DNA of 64,000 nucleotides. Origin: Hahellaceae bacterium. Its GTDB lineage: Bacteria > Pseudomonadota > Gammaproteobacteria > Pseudomonadales > Oleiphilaceae. Under the pieces are notes generated by a model that did no database searches, was not told the origin of the DNA, and worked only from the letters and a program-made list of their open reading frames with translations. Shown here in pieces: positions 8,350-17,561 of this stretch. The stretch covers positions 21,029 to 85,028 of the forward strand of contig JACKOD010000007.1 of assembly GCA_024234505.1 (NCBI GenBank), written 5' to 3'. The translations under genes and the position numbers were made by a program. Each line of letters starts with the position of its first letter. Position 1 is the stretch's first letter.

Positions 8350-8934
8350 ATGAAAAAAACAGGACAAATTTTGTTGTTGACGATGGCTGTCACTGGCTGG
8401 ATGTCTGTCACACAGGCCACCCCTTTGTCTGATAATGAGTGTCCCCAGGCAGCGAATGCCGCATTTAGAGTTATTTACGAAAACAGCCAGCATCCTGAAC
8501 AAACGCAGGTGGTCTGGTGCTATCAAGGTGATGTTGCCTGGGAAACCCCGGCTAACGGCGTGGTTCAATGGTGGCATCGCGAGCCGAATCAACAGGTTTC
8601 CATGATCAGATTGTTCGGTAGTGAACAGCGTGGTATTGCTTTTGAGAGCACAGATTTGCGTATTTTGGGTAAACAGGTGGATGCCGGTTCGTTGACGACA
8701 TTGGCTGGTGACGGTTGGGTTATCCGCCAGAAAGATTCTCAAACTGAGACCGTTGCGGCGCGCTTTGCTCAATGGAAACAGTGGGACACGGTCGATTTTG
8801 CCGATATTGGTGACATGGAAGCCGACCCCTTTATTCGCAAAATGATTAACATCGGCTTTATTGAAGATAATCACGTAACCGCCTACTACGCCGATGGCCA
8901 GCCCATTAAAAGCGAGCATGGACATCATCACTAA
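8350..8934 (+). CDS. small exported protein of unknown function
   Basis: A 194-residue protein with a clear Sec signal peptide (MKKTGQILLLTMAVTGWMSV, cleavage near TQA|T). The mature part has two cysteines (in DNECPQ and VVWCYQ) that could form a disulfide, and ends in GHHH, a possible metal-binding tail. I recognise no domain. It lies 88 bases after the two alkaline phosphatases in the same direction, so a shared role in phosphate scavenging is possible. GAAG lies ten bases upstream of ATG 8350; a GTG at 8341 is also in frame. Confidence 0.75.
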   Translation: MKKTGQILLLTMAVTGWMSVTQATPLSDNECPQAANAAFRVIYENSQHPEQTQVVWCYQGDVAWETPANGVVQWWHREPNQQVSMIRLFGSEQRGIAFESTDLRILGKQVDAGSLTTLAGDGWVIRQKDSQTETVAARFAQWKQWDTVDFADIGDMEADPFIRKMINIGFIEDNHVTAYYADGQPIKSEHGHHH

Positions 8935-8969
8935 CCGGCGTGTACCGTACTTTGTCTGGTTGGCTGTAT

Positions 8970-9515
8970 TTAATCCGGTTTGCGCCAGAGCTCGGGGACC
9001 AGGGTCAGGTTCAGTTTGTCATTGCCGATAAACACCTGACCTTCCTGCAAAGTACAATGAAGCTGCATGTTTTTTTCAGCCAGACCCGCGAGCGCTTTAC
9101 TGTCTTCGACCGGGATATTTAGCACCTGCAGGTTGTCGAATCGTTTAAGCGCGTCCTGATTCTGCTGCCACCAGATGCCCGCGGCGCGCCCCCCGTAACA
9201 GATCACAATCACCTTGTCCGCCAAACTACAGGCTTTGCGGATACGCCGTTCATCGGGTTGGCCAATTTCGATCCAGAGATCCACCTCCCCGCTGTAATTC
9301 TTTTTCCACAGATCAGGCTCGTCATTACTGGAAAGACCCCGGGTAAATCCCAGGTCGGCGTCGGCAAACAGCGCAAATGCCAGTAGCCGAATCATCATCC
9401 GCTCGTCGGTTTCCGAAGGATGTCGTGCCAGCGTGAGCGGGTAGGTTTCGTAGTGCCCCCGATCCAGATCACTCACATTCAACTGGGCTTTAAAAATGGT
9501 GGCAGTCAGGGCCAT
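8970..9515 (-). CDS. yaeQ: YaeQ family protein
   Basis: A 181-residue protein that matches YaeQ throughout: it starts MALTATIFKAQLNVSDLDRG, has HPSETDERMMIRLLAFALF, the segment GEVDLWIEIGQPDERRIRKA and a C-terminus LNLTLVPELWRKP. YaeQ has a PD-(D/E)XK nuclease-like fold; in this copy the E...VDLW-IE-GQPD region corresponds to the core. Its cellular role is poorly defined; early work connected it to transcription elongation (RfaH suppression), which is uncertain. Convergent with the upstream phosphatase group and divergent from ppiC. Confidence 0.93.
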   Translation of the reverse strand: MALTATIFKAQLNVSDLDRGHYETYPLTLARHPSETDERMMIRLLAFALFADADLGFTRGLSSNDEPDLWKKNYSGEVDLWIEIGQPDERRIRKACSLADKVIVICYGGRAAGIWWQQNQDALKRFDNLQVLNIPVEDSKALAGLAEKNMQLHCTLQEGQVFIGNDKLNLTLVPELWRKPD

Positions 9516-9674
9516 ATCGACAACTCGTTCAGTAGGTTCAGGAGGGGGAATAGTTCAGTGGGGAGAGTATAACCCAGCGAGCGGTTGGATAAAGGTAGTT
9601 TAGGTAGTCTCCGGGGGAGTCATATATAATCACGCCTCTTTTTTAATCTTGCTACGGCAGTAGGAGTGAGAGTC

Positions 9675-9953
9675 ATGGCGACCGCTAGCGCACGACATAT
9701 TTTGGTCAAAACCAAAGAAGAGGCCGAAAAGCTTAAACAGCGAATCGCCAAGGGTGAAGACTTTGGCGTTCTGGCAAAGAAGTATTCGCAGTGCCCTTCG
9801 AAAAAGCAGGGGGGAAATCTGGGGGAGTTCCGGCGCGGCCAAATGGTCAAAGCATTTGATGATGTGGTGTTCAAACAACCGGTGCTGACTGTTCATGGCC
9901 CGATCAAAACCCAATTCGGGTTTCATCTGATTGAGACCATTTACCGCCGTTAG
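9675..9953 (+). CDS. ppiC: peptidyl-prolyl cis-trans isomerase, parvulin type
   Basis: A 92-residue single-domain parvulin, as in E. coli PpiC, acting in the cytosol to isomerise peptidyl-proline bonds. The parvulin motifs are in order: ASARHILVKTKEEAEKL, GEDFGVLAKKYSQCPS, GGNLGEFRRGQMV and the closing TQFGFHLIE. There is no signal peptide or additional chaperone domain. GGAG precedes ATG 9675; the frame also allows a GTG at 9666, but the family start favours MATASARHI. Confidence 0.95.
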   Translation: MATASARHILVKTKEEAEKLKQRIAKGEDFGVLAKKYSQCPSKKQGGNLGEFRRGQMVKAFDDVVFKQPVLTVHGPIKTQFGFHLIETIYRR

Positions 9954-9958
9954 TCGGG

Positions 9959-10015
9959 CTCGGGAGGCCGATGCCTCCGCGAGTGTGTTGATGCCGGGGC
10001 ACCCTGTCGGGTGCC
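9959..10015. terminator. paired hairpins between convergent genes
   Basis: Two stems lie back to back: CTCG-GGAGGC/GCCTCC-GCGAG (9959-9983, one bulge) and GGCACCC-TGTC-GGGTGCC (9998-10015, perfect). Neither is followed by a T run. Their place between two convergent stop codons suggests they end transcription from both sides. Confidence 0.5.
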
Positions 10016-10033
10016 TGGTGCATACGCATCAAG

Positions 10034-12427
10034 TTAGGGGACATAGCTGTCCGCAGGATCAATTTCGAAAAACACCTGCTTGCTCTTGGTGGCATATTCG
10101 TACAGCTCACCGGAAGGCAATCCCTGGCTTTGGGCATAAGTCTCGGCAGGTGGCAGGTCAAACGCTACGCTGAATGAGAACTTAAACGGGTCGAAGAAAT
10201 TGTACATCCGCAGGAAATCCACCGTACTGACCTTGAGCGGATGGAAAGGAAAGGCCGCGCCTGTGTACTCTTGAAAGAAGACCGGTACTTTGAGACTTTG
10301 GTGGGGTAGCAAGCGGGGAATCGTTACGTTGACTACCGGGCGATAGAGCTCAAAATACAGGCTGCTACCGTACGCCGAGTACATCCACATTTTGGCTGGT
10401 TCACCCAGCTCGGCAGACGAAAGCTGACGGGAGATCCGTCCGTTGAGCGTGCCCGCCGCCGTAACATAGTTATGGGGATTGGTTATTTCCAGTTCCATAA
10501 AGGCCGGGCGATAGAGGGCTACCGGGTACTGGCGCACAAAATTCCAATTCATCGGGTTGGGTGTGTTCCCTGAATTGGCTGATTTCGACATTTGATCGGA
10601 CACCCCTTTGCTCAGGTCTTTGACGGCATCGGTGGTCAGTTCGTTGGCGGGTATGCCGGCCTGCTCCAGCGCCGTACTTGCAAGGTAGTCGGCACCCATG
10701 TTGGACAGCTCATCAAAATTCGGTAACGAAGGCGGAATCCCCACCGAGGCCAGGCCATAATCCAGGCCATAGGTGAGCGCCTGTTGTAATTCATCGCGCC
10801 ATTGATCCGGTATCAGCGGCATCTGGTTGGCAACGAATTCGACCAGACCGGATTTTACGTCGTCATAGGCCTGACTGACCCAGTTGGCAATATCTTCCAG
10901 AAACGATACCAGTGATCCGAAAAACGAAGACACGGCGTTCCATGCATCTTTCAGCCAACTACTGTCGCTGGGTTTGGGGGGCGTTAATTTGATGACTTTT
11001 CCGGGCGTCAATCCGGGTACCAGTGCATCGGCATTGGGTACCATGGCCGAGGGCATCATGGCGTAATATTCTTTATTGGTCGGCTGACGTACGACCTGGT
11101 AGTAATACATCCAGTCGTTATATTCCCAACGAATGGGCTGATATTGAACGAGCCGGACATTCGGCAGTGCGGCGTCAATTACTTTGACTTCCGGCGGCGC
11201 ATAGTAGGTAAACTGCGAGGTATTTTCACCGTACTTAATGATTACGGTTTTGGAGTAGCTGGCAACGACTTCTCCGGCATGCTGGGCGTTACTTAGCGCA
11301 ACGGCCCGTACGTAAAACTGGGAGGGTGATACGGTGGCGAGGGAGTGGATGTCGACGGGTAAGGCGTAATAATTATTGGAAATCAGCTGTTCGAACTCAC
11401 CATCGCCTTTTTGCAGCTTGCGCTCGTAAATCAAACCCGTGGGAGCACGCCAATCGTCGTCCTGATTTTTGGGGACGACTTTCAATACCTGTAAATACAG
11501 GGTATGGGCCTGGCTGGCAAAATCGGTGGGGTGAAAGTACCAGGGCGAGACAGACGAGCTCGAATAAAAATGCTCCGGGAGATCCGTCAACAAGTTAGGA
11601 TTTTCGCCACCGTTGTTGACGGTGCCAGCCCTGATTCCCGAGAGTAACGGGAACTTGATGACGTAGGCCGGGTTGGTGGTGTCTGGCGCGACCGTCACCT
11701 GTTCCCCATACAGTACTTCGACGCCTAATCCGGGGGCGCCTAACGGTGTTCCACTCTGGTCAATTGCTACCGCCCGGATATGTACCCGACGTTGTTTGGG
11801 TTTGAGCGAGCGCCGTTTGACGGGGGGCAAGGCAGAGGCCAGCCGTGTGTCGATCGTAGCGTCGACGGGGGCGGGTGCGACCGGTGTCGGGTCCAGTTTA
11901 AGCTCGGCCAGATTAACATTGAACTCGGTGGCTTCGCTGTTCAATTCACCTTCGGCTACCAAACCGGTCGGTGTGCGCCAATGATCATCCAGACCGTTAA
12001 ACGGGGAGGTACTGACTTGCCAGATAACACGATCCGTTCCTTCTTTTTTATCGGCCAATGCCAGCCAAAGATTCTCGTCGCCGCCTTTTTCAACGAATGC
12101 CGTATGTAGTCCCCGCTGGTAGATCGCGCCACGGGTAGCCACTGCTTCGGTGGCGTCGGGCAGATAGGTCGGCTTCTGGGTGCCGGTGGCAACATATAAC
12201 TCAACAGTGGGGGGAACGGTTGCCGGGGTGATGTGATCATTGCGCTCGATCACAGACATTTTGTCCCGTTCGCTAAGGGTTTCGAATTGTTCAACTACCG
12301 GAAACGCATTGGCGGAAGTGGTTTCTTCCCCGGCCGGATGTTTGGAATCCGAACAGCCGCTGAGGGTTTGCATCAACAGCAGCAATACAATGCCGGGGAG
12401 GGCCGGGTGAGAAGGAATTCTGGACAT
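10034..12427 (-). CDS. large lipoprotein of unknown function
   Basis: A 797-residue lipoprotein: the signal peptide ends in lipobox LSGC (lipidated C25), followed by SDSK. The N-terminal half contains two related modules, seen from DDHWRTPTGLVAEGEL (about 150) and DDDWRAPTGLIYERKL (about 320), each in a beta-rich context that may be fibronectin-III-like. The middle (about 480-620) is strongly helical (DAWNAVSSFFGSLVSFLEDI, then QQALTYGLDYGLAS). The last 170 residues look beta-rich and contain RLLPHQSLKVPVFFQEYTG. I do not recognise a family. It is divergent from the subtilisin-like protease, and the two may share a regulatory region. GGAG precedes ATG 12427. Confidence 0.8.
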   Translation of the reverse strand: MSRIPSHPALPGIVLLLLMQTLSGCSDSKHPAGEETTSANAFPVVEQFETLSERDKMSVIERNDHITPATVPPTVELYVATGTQKPTYLPDATEAVATRGAIYQRGLHTAFVEKGGDENLWLALADKKEGTDRVIWQVSTSPFNGLDDHWRTPTGLVAEGELNSEATEFNVNLAELKLDPTPVAPAPVDATIDTRLASALPPVKRRSLKPKQRRVHIRAVAIDQSGTPLGAPGLGVEVLYGEQVTVAPDTTNPAYVIKFPLLSGIRAGTVNNGGENPNLLTDLPEHFYSSSSVSPWYFHPTDFASQAHTLYLQVLKVVPKNQDDDWRAPTGLIYERKLQKGDGEFEQLISNNYYALPVDIHSLATVSPSQFYVRAVALSNAQHAGEVVASYSKTVIIKYGENTSQFTYYAPPEVKVIDAALPNVRLVQYQPIRWEYNDWMYYYQVVRQPTNKEYYAMMPSAMVPNADALVPGLTPGKVIKLTPPKPSDSSWLKDAWNAVSSFFGSLVSFLEDIANWVSQAYDDVKSGLVEFVANQMPLIPDQWRDELQQALTYGLDYGLASVGIPPSLPNFDELSNMGADYLASTALEQAGIPANELTTDAVKDLSKGVSDQMSKSANSGNTPNPMNWNFVRQYPVALYRPAFMELEITNPHNYVTAAGTLNGRISRQLSSAELGEPAKMWMYSAYGSSLYFELYRPVVNVTIPRLLPHQSLKVPVFFQEYTGAAFPFHPLKVSTVDFLRMYNFFDPFKFSFSVAFDLPPAETYAQSQGLPSGELYEYATKSKQVFFEIDPADSYVP

Positions 12428-12660
12428 GGCGCATCTCCTTGAGCGCGGGGTGAAAGCTTTTATGCTACTAATACTTTATAGATAGATGACGTGACCGAAG
12501 TAGATCTTGATCAAGATTAACGCGGTCTACCCAAATAAGCCGTAACCCGTTTCCTACCCGAACGCTTTCACATAACACCGCATCTTTTGATTACCTTCCG
12601 GCATTTATTACATTTTGTTACACAGACTAGACTCTAACTATAGCGAGTGAATTTTTTGGC
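12428..12660. other. divergent promoter region
   Basis: About 230 bases between two oppositely oriented exported-protein genes. It is A/T-rich near the lipoprotein side (TATGCTACTAATACTTTATA) and holds TTACACAGACTAGACTCTAACTATAG near the protease side, where promoter elements for both genes probably lie. No clear operator is visible. Confidence 0.4.
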
Positions 12661-12672
12661 GAGGTGTGGCAA

Positions 12673-14034
12673 ATGAAACGTTATATGAGATGGGCCGGTT
12701 TGTTGTGTTCGGTAGCGTTTCCTGCGCTGGCTATCGCGGACACGGATCAGGCGCCCTTTAAGGTGGGTGAGGTGGTTGTAATAGGCCATGCCACCGACTT
12801 TTCAGGTTACTCTGTAAAGCGACATTTTCCCGAGGCGGCGATTACGGTATTGAACGTTGGGGAAGGTAATGAACAGCGTGCCATTCAGGCATTAACTCAG
12901 CGGGGGGTGCGAGCCTATCACAACCGGGTGGCGGAAAAGTTTGCCGTTAATGATCCCTATGCGGGCTATCAATGGCATTTCAATACCGTGCAGGCACCCC
13001 AGGCCTGGACGCTGGCGACTGGTGCCGGTGTGGTGGTCGCGGTGCTGGATACGGGGCTCAATACGGCCGGGCCCGACGGAATCAATTGCGTGACGGCGGC
13101 CAAGGACATGGTGGGAAGTGTGAATGGCGTTACCGATGTTCAGGGGCATGGAACACATGTTTCGGGAACCATCGCGCAGAAAACAGATAACGGCGTCGGC
13201 GTTGCAGGACTGGCTTATGGTAGTTGTGTGATGCCGGTGAAAGTGCTGGATGATACCGGTTCAGGCACCTTTGCCGATATTGCGGCCGGTATTCATTATG
13301 CCGTGGACAATGGGGCCAGAGTAATCAACATGAGTCTGGGGGTAAGCGCGCGTTTTGGATTAACCAACGACCCGGTGATGGACCCGGCGCTGGACTATGC
13401 AAATCAGGCTGGAGTGACCGTGGTAGTCGCGGCGGGTAATGACGGATTTCGTAAGAACGTGAGTTATCCGGCGATTTATCCCACCACCATTGCGGTAGGT
13501 GCGACGGGTTACAACAATGCGCTCGCGTCCTATTCGAATTATGGTAAAGGGCTGGATGTGGTTGCGCCGGGGGGGAATCTCTCAGCCGATCAGAACAATG
13601 ATGGCTATGCCGACGGCGTGCTGCAGGAAACATTCGATAGCAATGGTTTTGGCTACTGGTTCTATCAGGGAACCTCCATGGCCTCGCCTCATGTGGCCGC
13701 TATTTCTGCGCTGTTGATTTCCCACGGCAATGCCACGACACCCGACGAGGTGCGTGCCGCACTTCAGGATACCGCGCTTGATCTGGGAAGCGCGGGTAAA
13801 GACACGAAATACGGCTACGGACTGGTACAGGCTTACAACGCATTGCAATGGGTGGCAGGGGTGACCGTCCCACCGTCAGGTGGAAGCTGCACCGATCTGG
13901 ATGGTGATGGCGTCTGTGCCGAAGCCGGGGATTGCGATGACAACGATCCGCAAGTTTATCCCGGGTTCAACGAAAAAGGTCGTCGTAGTTTCGATGGTAA
14001 AGATAATGACTGCAACGGGATTATCGATGGCTGA
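12673..14034 (+). CDS. secreted subtilisin-like serine protease (S8) with MopE-type metal-binding tail
   Basis: A secreted endopeptidase of 453 residues. Order: signal peptide (about 1-22, ending ALAIA|D), a short propeptide (about 23-100, inhibitor I9-like), then the S8 catalytic domain with the triad in VVAVLDTG (Asp), GHGTHVSG (His) and GTSMASPH (Ser), and the oxyanion Asn in AAGNDG. After the catalytic domain comes a proline-rich linker and a C-terminal Asp/Asn/Cys motif (DLDGDGVCAEAGDCDDNDP then DGKDNDCNGIIDG). This matches the putative metal-binding repeat found in MopE and many secreted gammaproteobacterial proteins. GAGG eight bases before ATG 12673 sets the start. Secretion beyond the periplasm (type II) is likely but not shown. 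Confidence 0.93.
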   Translation: MKRYMRWAGLLCSVAFPALAIADTDQAPFKVGEVVVIGHATDFSGYSVKRHFPEAAITVLNVGEGNEQRAIQALTQRGVRAYHNRVAEKFAVNDPYAGYQWHFNTVQAPQAWTLATGAGVVVAVLDTGLNTAGPDGINCVTAAKDMVGSVNGVTDVQGHGTHVSGTIAQKTDNGVGVAGLAYGSCVMPVKVLDDTGSGTFADIAAGIHYAVDNGARVINMSLGVSARFGLTNDPVMDPALDYANQAGVTVVVAAGNDGFRKNVSYPAIYPTTIAVGATGYNNALASYSNYGKGLDVVAPGGNLSADQNNDGYADGVLQETFDSNGFGYWFYQGTSMASPHVAAISALLISHGNATTPDEVRAALQDTALDLGSAGKDTKYGYGLVQAYNALQWVAGVTVPPSGGSCTDLDGDGVCAEAGDCDDNDPQVYPGFNEKGRRSFDGKDNDCNGIIDG

Positions 14035-14399
14035 GCCCCGTCGGTCAGACAAGCGAGGAGGGCTCGGATTATCCGGTGCTCCTCCCAGCAGGTGTTTATG
14101 CCTGACTGAAATAACGTTATATCAAAGAGTGTATCCTGATAGCATTGCCTGAAATTTGCACCTTCGTGCGCCTTGTATCTCCCTTCAAAATCGTGATAAT
14201 GCTCTGCATAAATTATGTACTAAATCCTGGCGACGAAAAGCGGCGTTTGTTTTGCTATACAAATGCCGTCTGGTGGCTTTTATCTGATCAGGCTGATATG
14301 AGGTATCGTCTTTGGGATATTAGCTGCAATTTAGGGTTTCCGGTCTGAATAGATTTAACATGAATCGCTGCCGATAGTGGTTCGGGTAATAAAATACTT
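14035..14399. other. intergenic region, no gene seen
   Basis: 365 bases between the protease and the DUF3348 operon. GAGGAG/CTCCTC (about 14054-14095) is a loose inverted repeat that may serve as terminator. A 67-codon open frame at 14145-14348 has no ribosome binding site and looks random. The A/T-rich end (14340-14399) probably holds the promoter of the operon that starts at 14400. Confidence 0.4.
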
Positions 14400-15170
14400 A
14401 TGAATCAAACGTCCTCTTCACTGGCATTGAATGGTTCCCGTTTAGTGCGATTTTTATCTGACCTGAATGTGTCGGATGTGGCCGTGTCGCATAAGCATTT
14501 TATTGAGAAGCTGGGGCGTTTTATCAACATTACCGACTCCATCACTCTGGCGCATGTGCTGTCCCGGCCGGTCGCCCGCGCGTTTGAGCCAGATGAGACT
14601 GCCGGCGAAACGCTTAAACAGACGTTTGTTCAGGCGCGAAGTGCCATGGTTCAAACCATTGCAGAAAGTTTTGCCAGCGCAGAAGGCGGGGCACGCATTC
14701 GTCTGCCCATGCTTTCTGTCGAAAAGCTGGCTGACGCCAAAACGGCGTACGAGCCGTATCATCGCTTCTACGCCGCGCACCAGCGTGAGTTTGAGCAGAA
14801 GGTGGCAGGCCTTCATACCCGGATTCGTGATCAGGCGGCCGGTCTGTCCCCCCAGCTCGCGCAACTGGCAGAATTGGATCGCGTACTCGGCAATACCCTG
14901 TCGGGAAATTTCCGTAAATTTTATGCAGTCACCCCTCGCTTGCTGGGAAAGCGTTTTGAATGCTTGCTGGGAGACTATCTTCCGACGGCCCCCTCCGGGG
15001 ATGGGTATGCCGAATGGATACAGCCCGGAGGATGGCTGGCCCGTTTTTTTCGGGAAATGAACGGGGTGTTGCTGGCCGAACTGGAGGTTCGCTTATTACC
15101 GGTACTGGGGTTGCTGGAAGCCGTTGACGAGCAGTTTCCCGGGTCGGTTCAGGCCATGACAGCCGAATAA
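14400..15170 (+). CDS. DUF3348 family protein, first gene of a ZorAB-like operon
   Basis: A 256-residue, mostly helical soluble protein without signal or membrane segments, matching the DUF3348 family: an N-terminal block SRLVRFLSDLNVSDV, a middle acidic/helical part (YEPYHRFYAAHQREFEQKV) and a C-terminus ending with FREMNGVLLAELEVRL. It is the first of four same-strand genes; in other gammaproteobacteria DUF3348, DUF802, OmpA-like and DUF2894 genes recur together. Biochemical function is unknown. Position suggests a cytoplasmic partner or regulator of the membrane motor-like complex encoded by the next two genes; that is inference. Confidence 0.8.
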   Translation: MNQTSSSLALNGSRLVRFLSDLNVSDVAVSHKHFIEKLGRFINITDSITLAHVLSRPVARAFEPDETAGETLKQTFVQARSAMVQTIAESFASAEGGARIRLPMLSVEKLADAKTAYEPYHRFYAAHQREFEQKVAGLHTRIRDQAAGLSPQLAQLAELDRVLGNTLSGNFRKFYAVTPRLLGKRFECLLGDYLPTAPSGDGYAEWIQPGGWLARFFREMNGVLLAELEVRLLPVLGLLEAVDEQFPGSVQAMTAE

Positions 15171-15215
15171 CATGCACAATCCGCTACACATCAAATAACA
15201 GGTAACGATAACAAC

Positions 15216-17561
15216 ATGAGCAGAATAATTTTTGCCACTGCCTTTTTACTGGGGGCGGTTGCGGTCGCCTGGATGGGCTCGAACTTTGTAGACGTCAGTC
15301 GTTTGGGGCTGGCCGTGATTTCGGTTATTGGGGGCGTTTATGGGATTGGTTTGATCGAGCTTTGCCAGTTTCGCCGCGCGACTACCACGCTGACCCGGGC
15401 ACTGGGCGGCTTAGCGAACCGGAGTGCCGACCCCGTAACTTCGCTGGAAGCCTGGCTACAGCCGCTAAACCCCGCCTTACGCAACCCCGTCCGGTTACGC
15501 ATCGAGGGGGAGCGCGCGGGACTGCCAGCGCCAGTGTTGACGCCCTATCTGGTAGGTTTGTTGGTAATGCTCGGATTACTGGGTACTTTTGTCGGGATGG
15601 TGGATACCTTAAAAGGTGCCGTTGTGGCGCTGGAAGGCACCACCAAACTGGAAGCCATTCGCGCCGGATTAGCCGCGCCCATCAACGGATTAAGCCTGGC
15701 CTTTGGCACCTCGGTGGCCGGGGTGGCCGCGTCGGCGATGCTGGGTTTGATGTCTACCCTGAGCCGTCGTGACCGGATGCTGGCTGTGCGTCAGCTCGAC
15801 ACGCTGATTCCGGCGCATTTTCGTCAGTTTTCATTGGTACACAGCCGTCAGGAAACCTATAAAGCCTTGCAGACTCAGTCGCAAGGGCTGCCCGAAGTGG
15901 CGGAAAAACTGCAGCTGCTGGCGCAACAGATGGCGCAAATGACTGAACAACTGGGTGAGAAGCTGGTCAGTAATCAGGGCGCTTTTCATGCCACGGTACA
16001 GCAGAACTACCGTGATCTGGCCGTTTCTGTGGCCCAGTCGCTCAAGGATAGTATTGCTCAAACCAGTCGCCTGACCGGTGAAAATCTGCGCCCCATTGTG
16101 CAAGAGGTCATGACCGGTATTCAGGCAGAAGTGAAGGAGCATACCCGGCAAACCCATCAATCCCTGAGTCAGACGGTTGAAACGCAACTACAAGTACTTT
16201 CCGCCCGTTTTGGTGAAACCTCGGAGCGGGTAGCCCACGCCTGGCAAACCGGGCTGGCATCCCATGAGCAGGCAAACAGAGCCTTGCTAACAGGCGTGAA
16301 TCAGGCCTTCAGCCAGTTTAATGAGGGTTTTTCCCAAGCAGCGCATTCAGTGGTTGAGGCGGTGGATCACACCGGAAACCAGTGGTTTGAGCGTCAGGCA
16401 GGCGCAGAACAGCAGCGTTATCAGTGTTGGGCTGACACGTTGGAGAAGACGCAAATCCAGACGGAAAGCCGTTTCAGTGAGGCGGCTCGAGCCATCACGG
16501 AAAAACTGGATCAGGCCGCGCTATCGCAATCGACCGTGCTGGATCAATTAACGGCGCAAATGCGCGAAGTAACCGATACGTTCACCTCTCAGTGGCAGTC
16601 TTCAGGCGAAGCTCAGCGTGTGCAACAGACGCAGCTAAGCGATTCATTAACCCGTCTGGCGCAGGAGGTTTCCCTGCAGTTGAAAACGCACGCCAGTCAA
16701 ACGCTACAGGAGATGGGGAACCTGCTGCAGTCTTGTGAATCGCTTGTTCAGACACGTATTCAAACTGAAACAGATTGGCTGGCAGGTTATGGCTCTCGCC
16801 TGGAGGGACTGGCAGAAGTCGTACGAACCGAGTTGAATGGCTTGCGTGATGCCGAAGCCGAGCGAGGCACACAGGCAGTGAATCGTCTGGCCGAACTTGA
16901 AGCCAGCGTCAGTACGCATCTGGCCGCCCTGGGGCAGTCCCTCGAAGCGCCCATGATCCGGTTGATTCAGACGGCCTCGGAGACCCCCCGCGCGGCCGCC
17001 GAGGTTATTGAAAAGCTGCGCAGTGAAATTTCCAAGAATATTGAGCGTGACAATCAGTTGCTCGAAGAACGTACGCACAGCATGCAAGAACTGCAATCTT
17101 TGTCTGCCGCCTTGCAGCAGGCCTCGACCGGGCAGCTGTCCGCCGTCGAAGCGCTGGTGCAATCTTCGAGCGCCATGCTGGAGACCGTCGGTGGAAACTT
17201 TACTCAACATGTCGCACAGGAAGTATCGAAAATTTCCAGTGTTGCTGATCAATTTGCCAGTAGCGCCATTGAAATGTCCAGCCTCGGTGAAGCCTTTCAT
17301 CAGGCCATGTCGCTACATAGCGAGGCGAATAGCAAACTGATGGAAAGTCTGGGTCAGATCGAACGGGCACTGGAAAAATCCAGCGCTCGCAGTGATGAAC
17401 AGCTGGGCTACTATGTTGCACAGGCGCGAGACGTAATTGACCATAGCATTTTGTCGCAAAAAGAAATTTTCGAAGAGTTGCGTCAGTTGCGCCAGAGTGG
17501 GCCGGTGGTGGATTTCGATGGCCGGAAAGTGGCGAGCGAAGCCGCGGCTGAGGTGCTGTAA
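15216..17561 (+). CDS. DUF802 protein with MotA/TolQ/ExbB-like core and very long cytoplasmic tail (ZorA-like)
   Basis: A 781-residue inner-membrane protein. Two hydrophobic helices lie near the N-terminus (about 3-22 and 29-49). A second pair (about 107-128, PYLVGLLVMLGLLGTFVGMV, and 155-180, PINGLSLAFGTSVAGVAASA) has the signature of the proton-channel helices of MotA, TolQ and ExbB. Residues about 200-770 are a long Gln/Glu/Ala-rich coiled coil. This layout, four membrane helices plus a long tail, is that of ZorA in Zorya systems. The downstream gene overlaps by one base (TAATG), giving a tightly coupled pair. By family it should form a pentamer around a dimer of its partner and be driven by ion flow. 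The role is not established. Confidence 0.8.
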   Translation: MSRIIFATAFLLGAVAVAWMGSNFVDVSRLGLAVISVIGGVYGIGLIELCQFRRATTTLTRALGGLANRSADPVTSLEAWLQPLNPALRNPVRLRIEGERAGLPAPVLTPYLVGLLVMLGLLGTFVGMVDTLKGAVVALEGTTKLEAIRAGLAAPINGLSLAFGTSVAGVAASAMLGLMSTLSRRDRMLAVRQLDTLIPAHFRQFSLVHSRQETYKALQTQSQGLPEVAEKLQLLAQQMAQMTEQLGEKLVSNQGAFHATVQQNYRDLAVSVAQSLKDSIAQTSRLTGENLRPIVQEVMTGIQAEVKEHTRQTHQSLSQTVETQLQVLSARFGETSERVAHAWQTGLASHEQANRALLTGVNQAFSQFNEGFSQAAHSVVEAVDHTGNQWFERQAGAEQQRYQCWADTLEKTQIQTESRFSEAARAITEKLDQAALSQSTVLDQLTAQMREVTDTFTSQWQSSGEAQRVQQTQLSDSLTRLAQEVSLQLKTHASQTLQEMGNLLQSCESLVQTRIQTETDWLAGYGSRLEGLAEVVRTELNGLRDAEAERGTQAVNRLAELEASVSTHLAALGQSLEAPMIRLIQTASETPRAAAEVIEKLRSEISKNIERDNQLLEERTHSMQELQSLSAALQQASTGQLSAVEALVQSSSAMLETVGGNFTQHVAQEVSKISSVADQFASSAIEMSSLGEAFHQAMSLHSEANSKLMESLGQIERALEKSSARSDEQLGYYVAQARDVIDHSILSQKEIFEELRQLRQSGPVVDFDGRKVASEAAAEVL

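Noticed and set aside
14145..14348. 67-codon plus-strand frame after the protease
   Set aside because: No ribosome binding site and random-looking composition.
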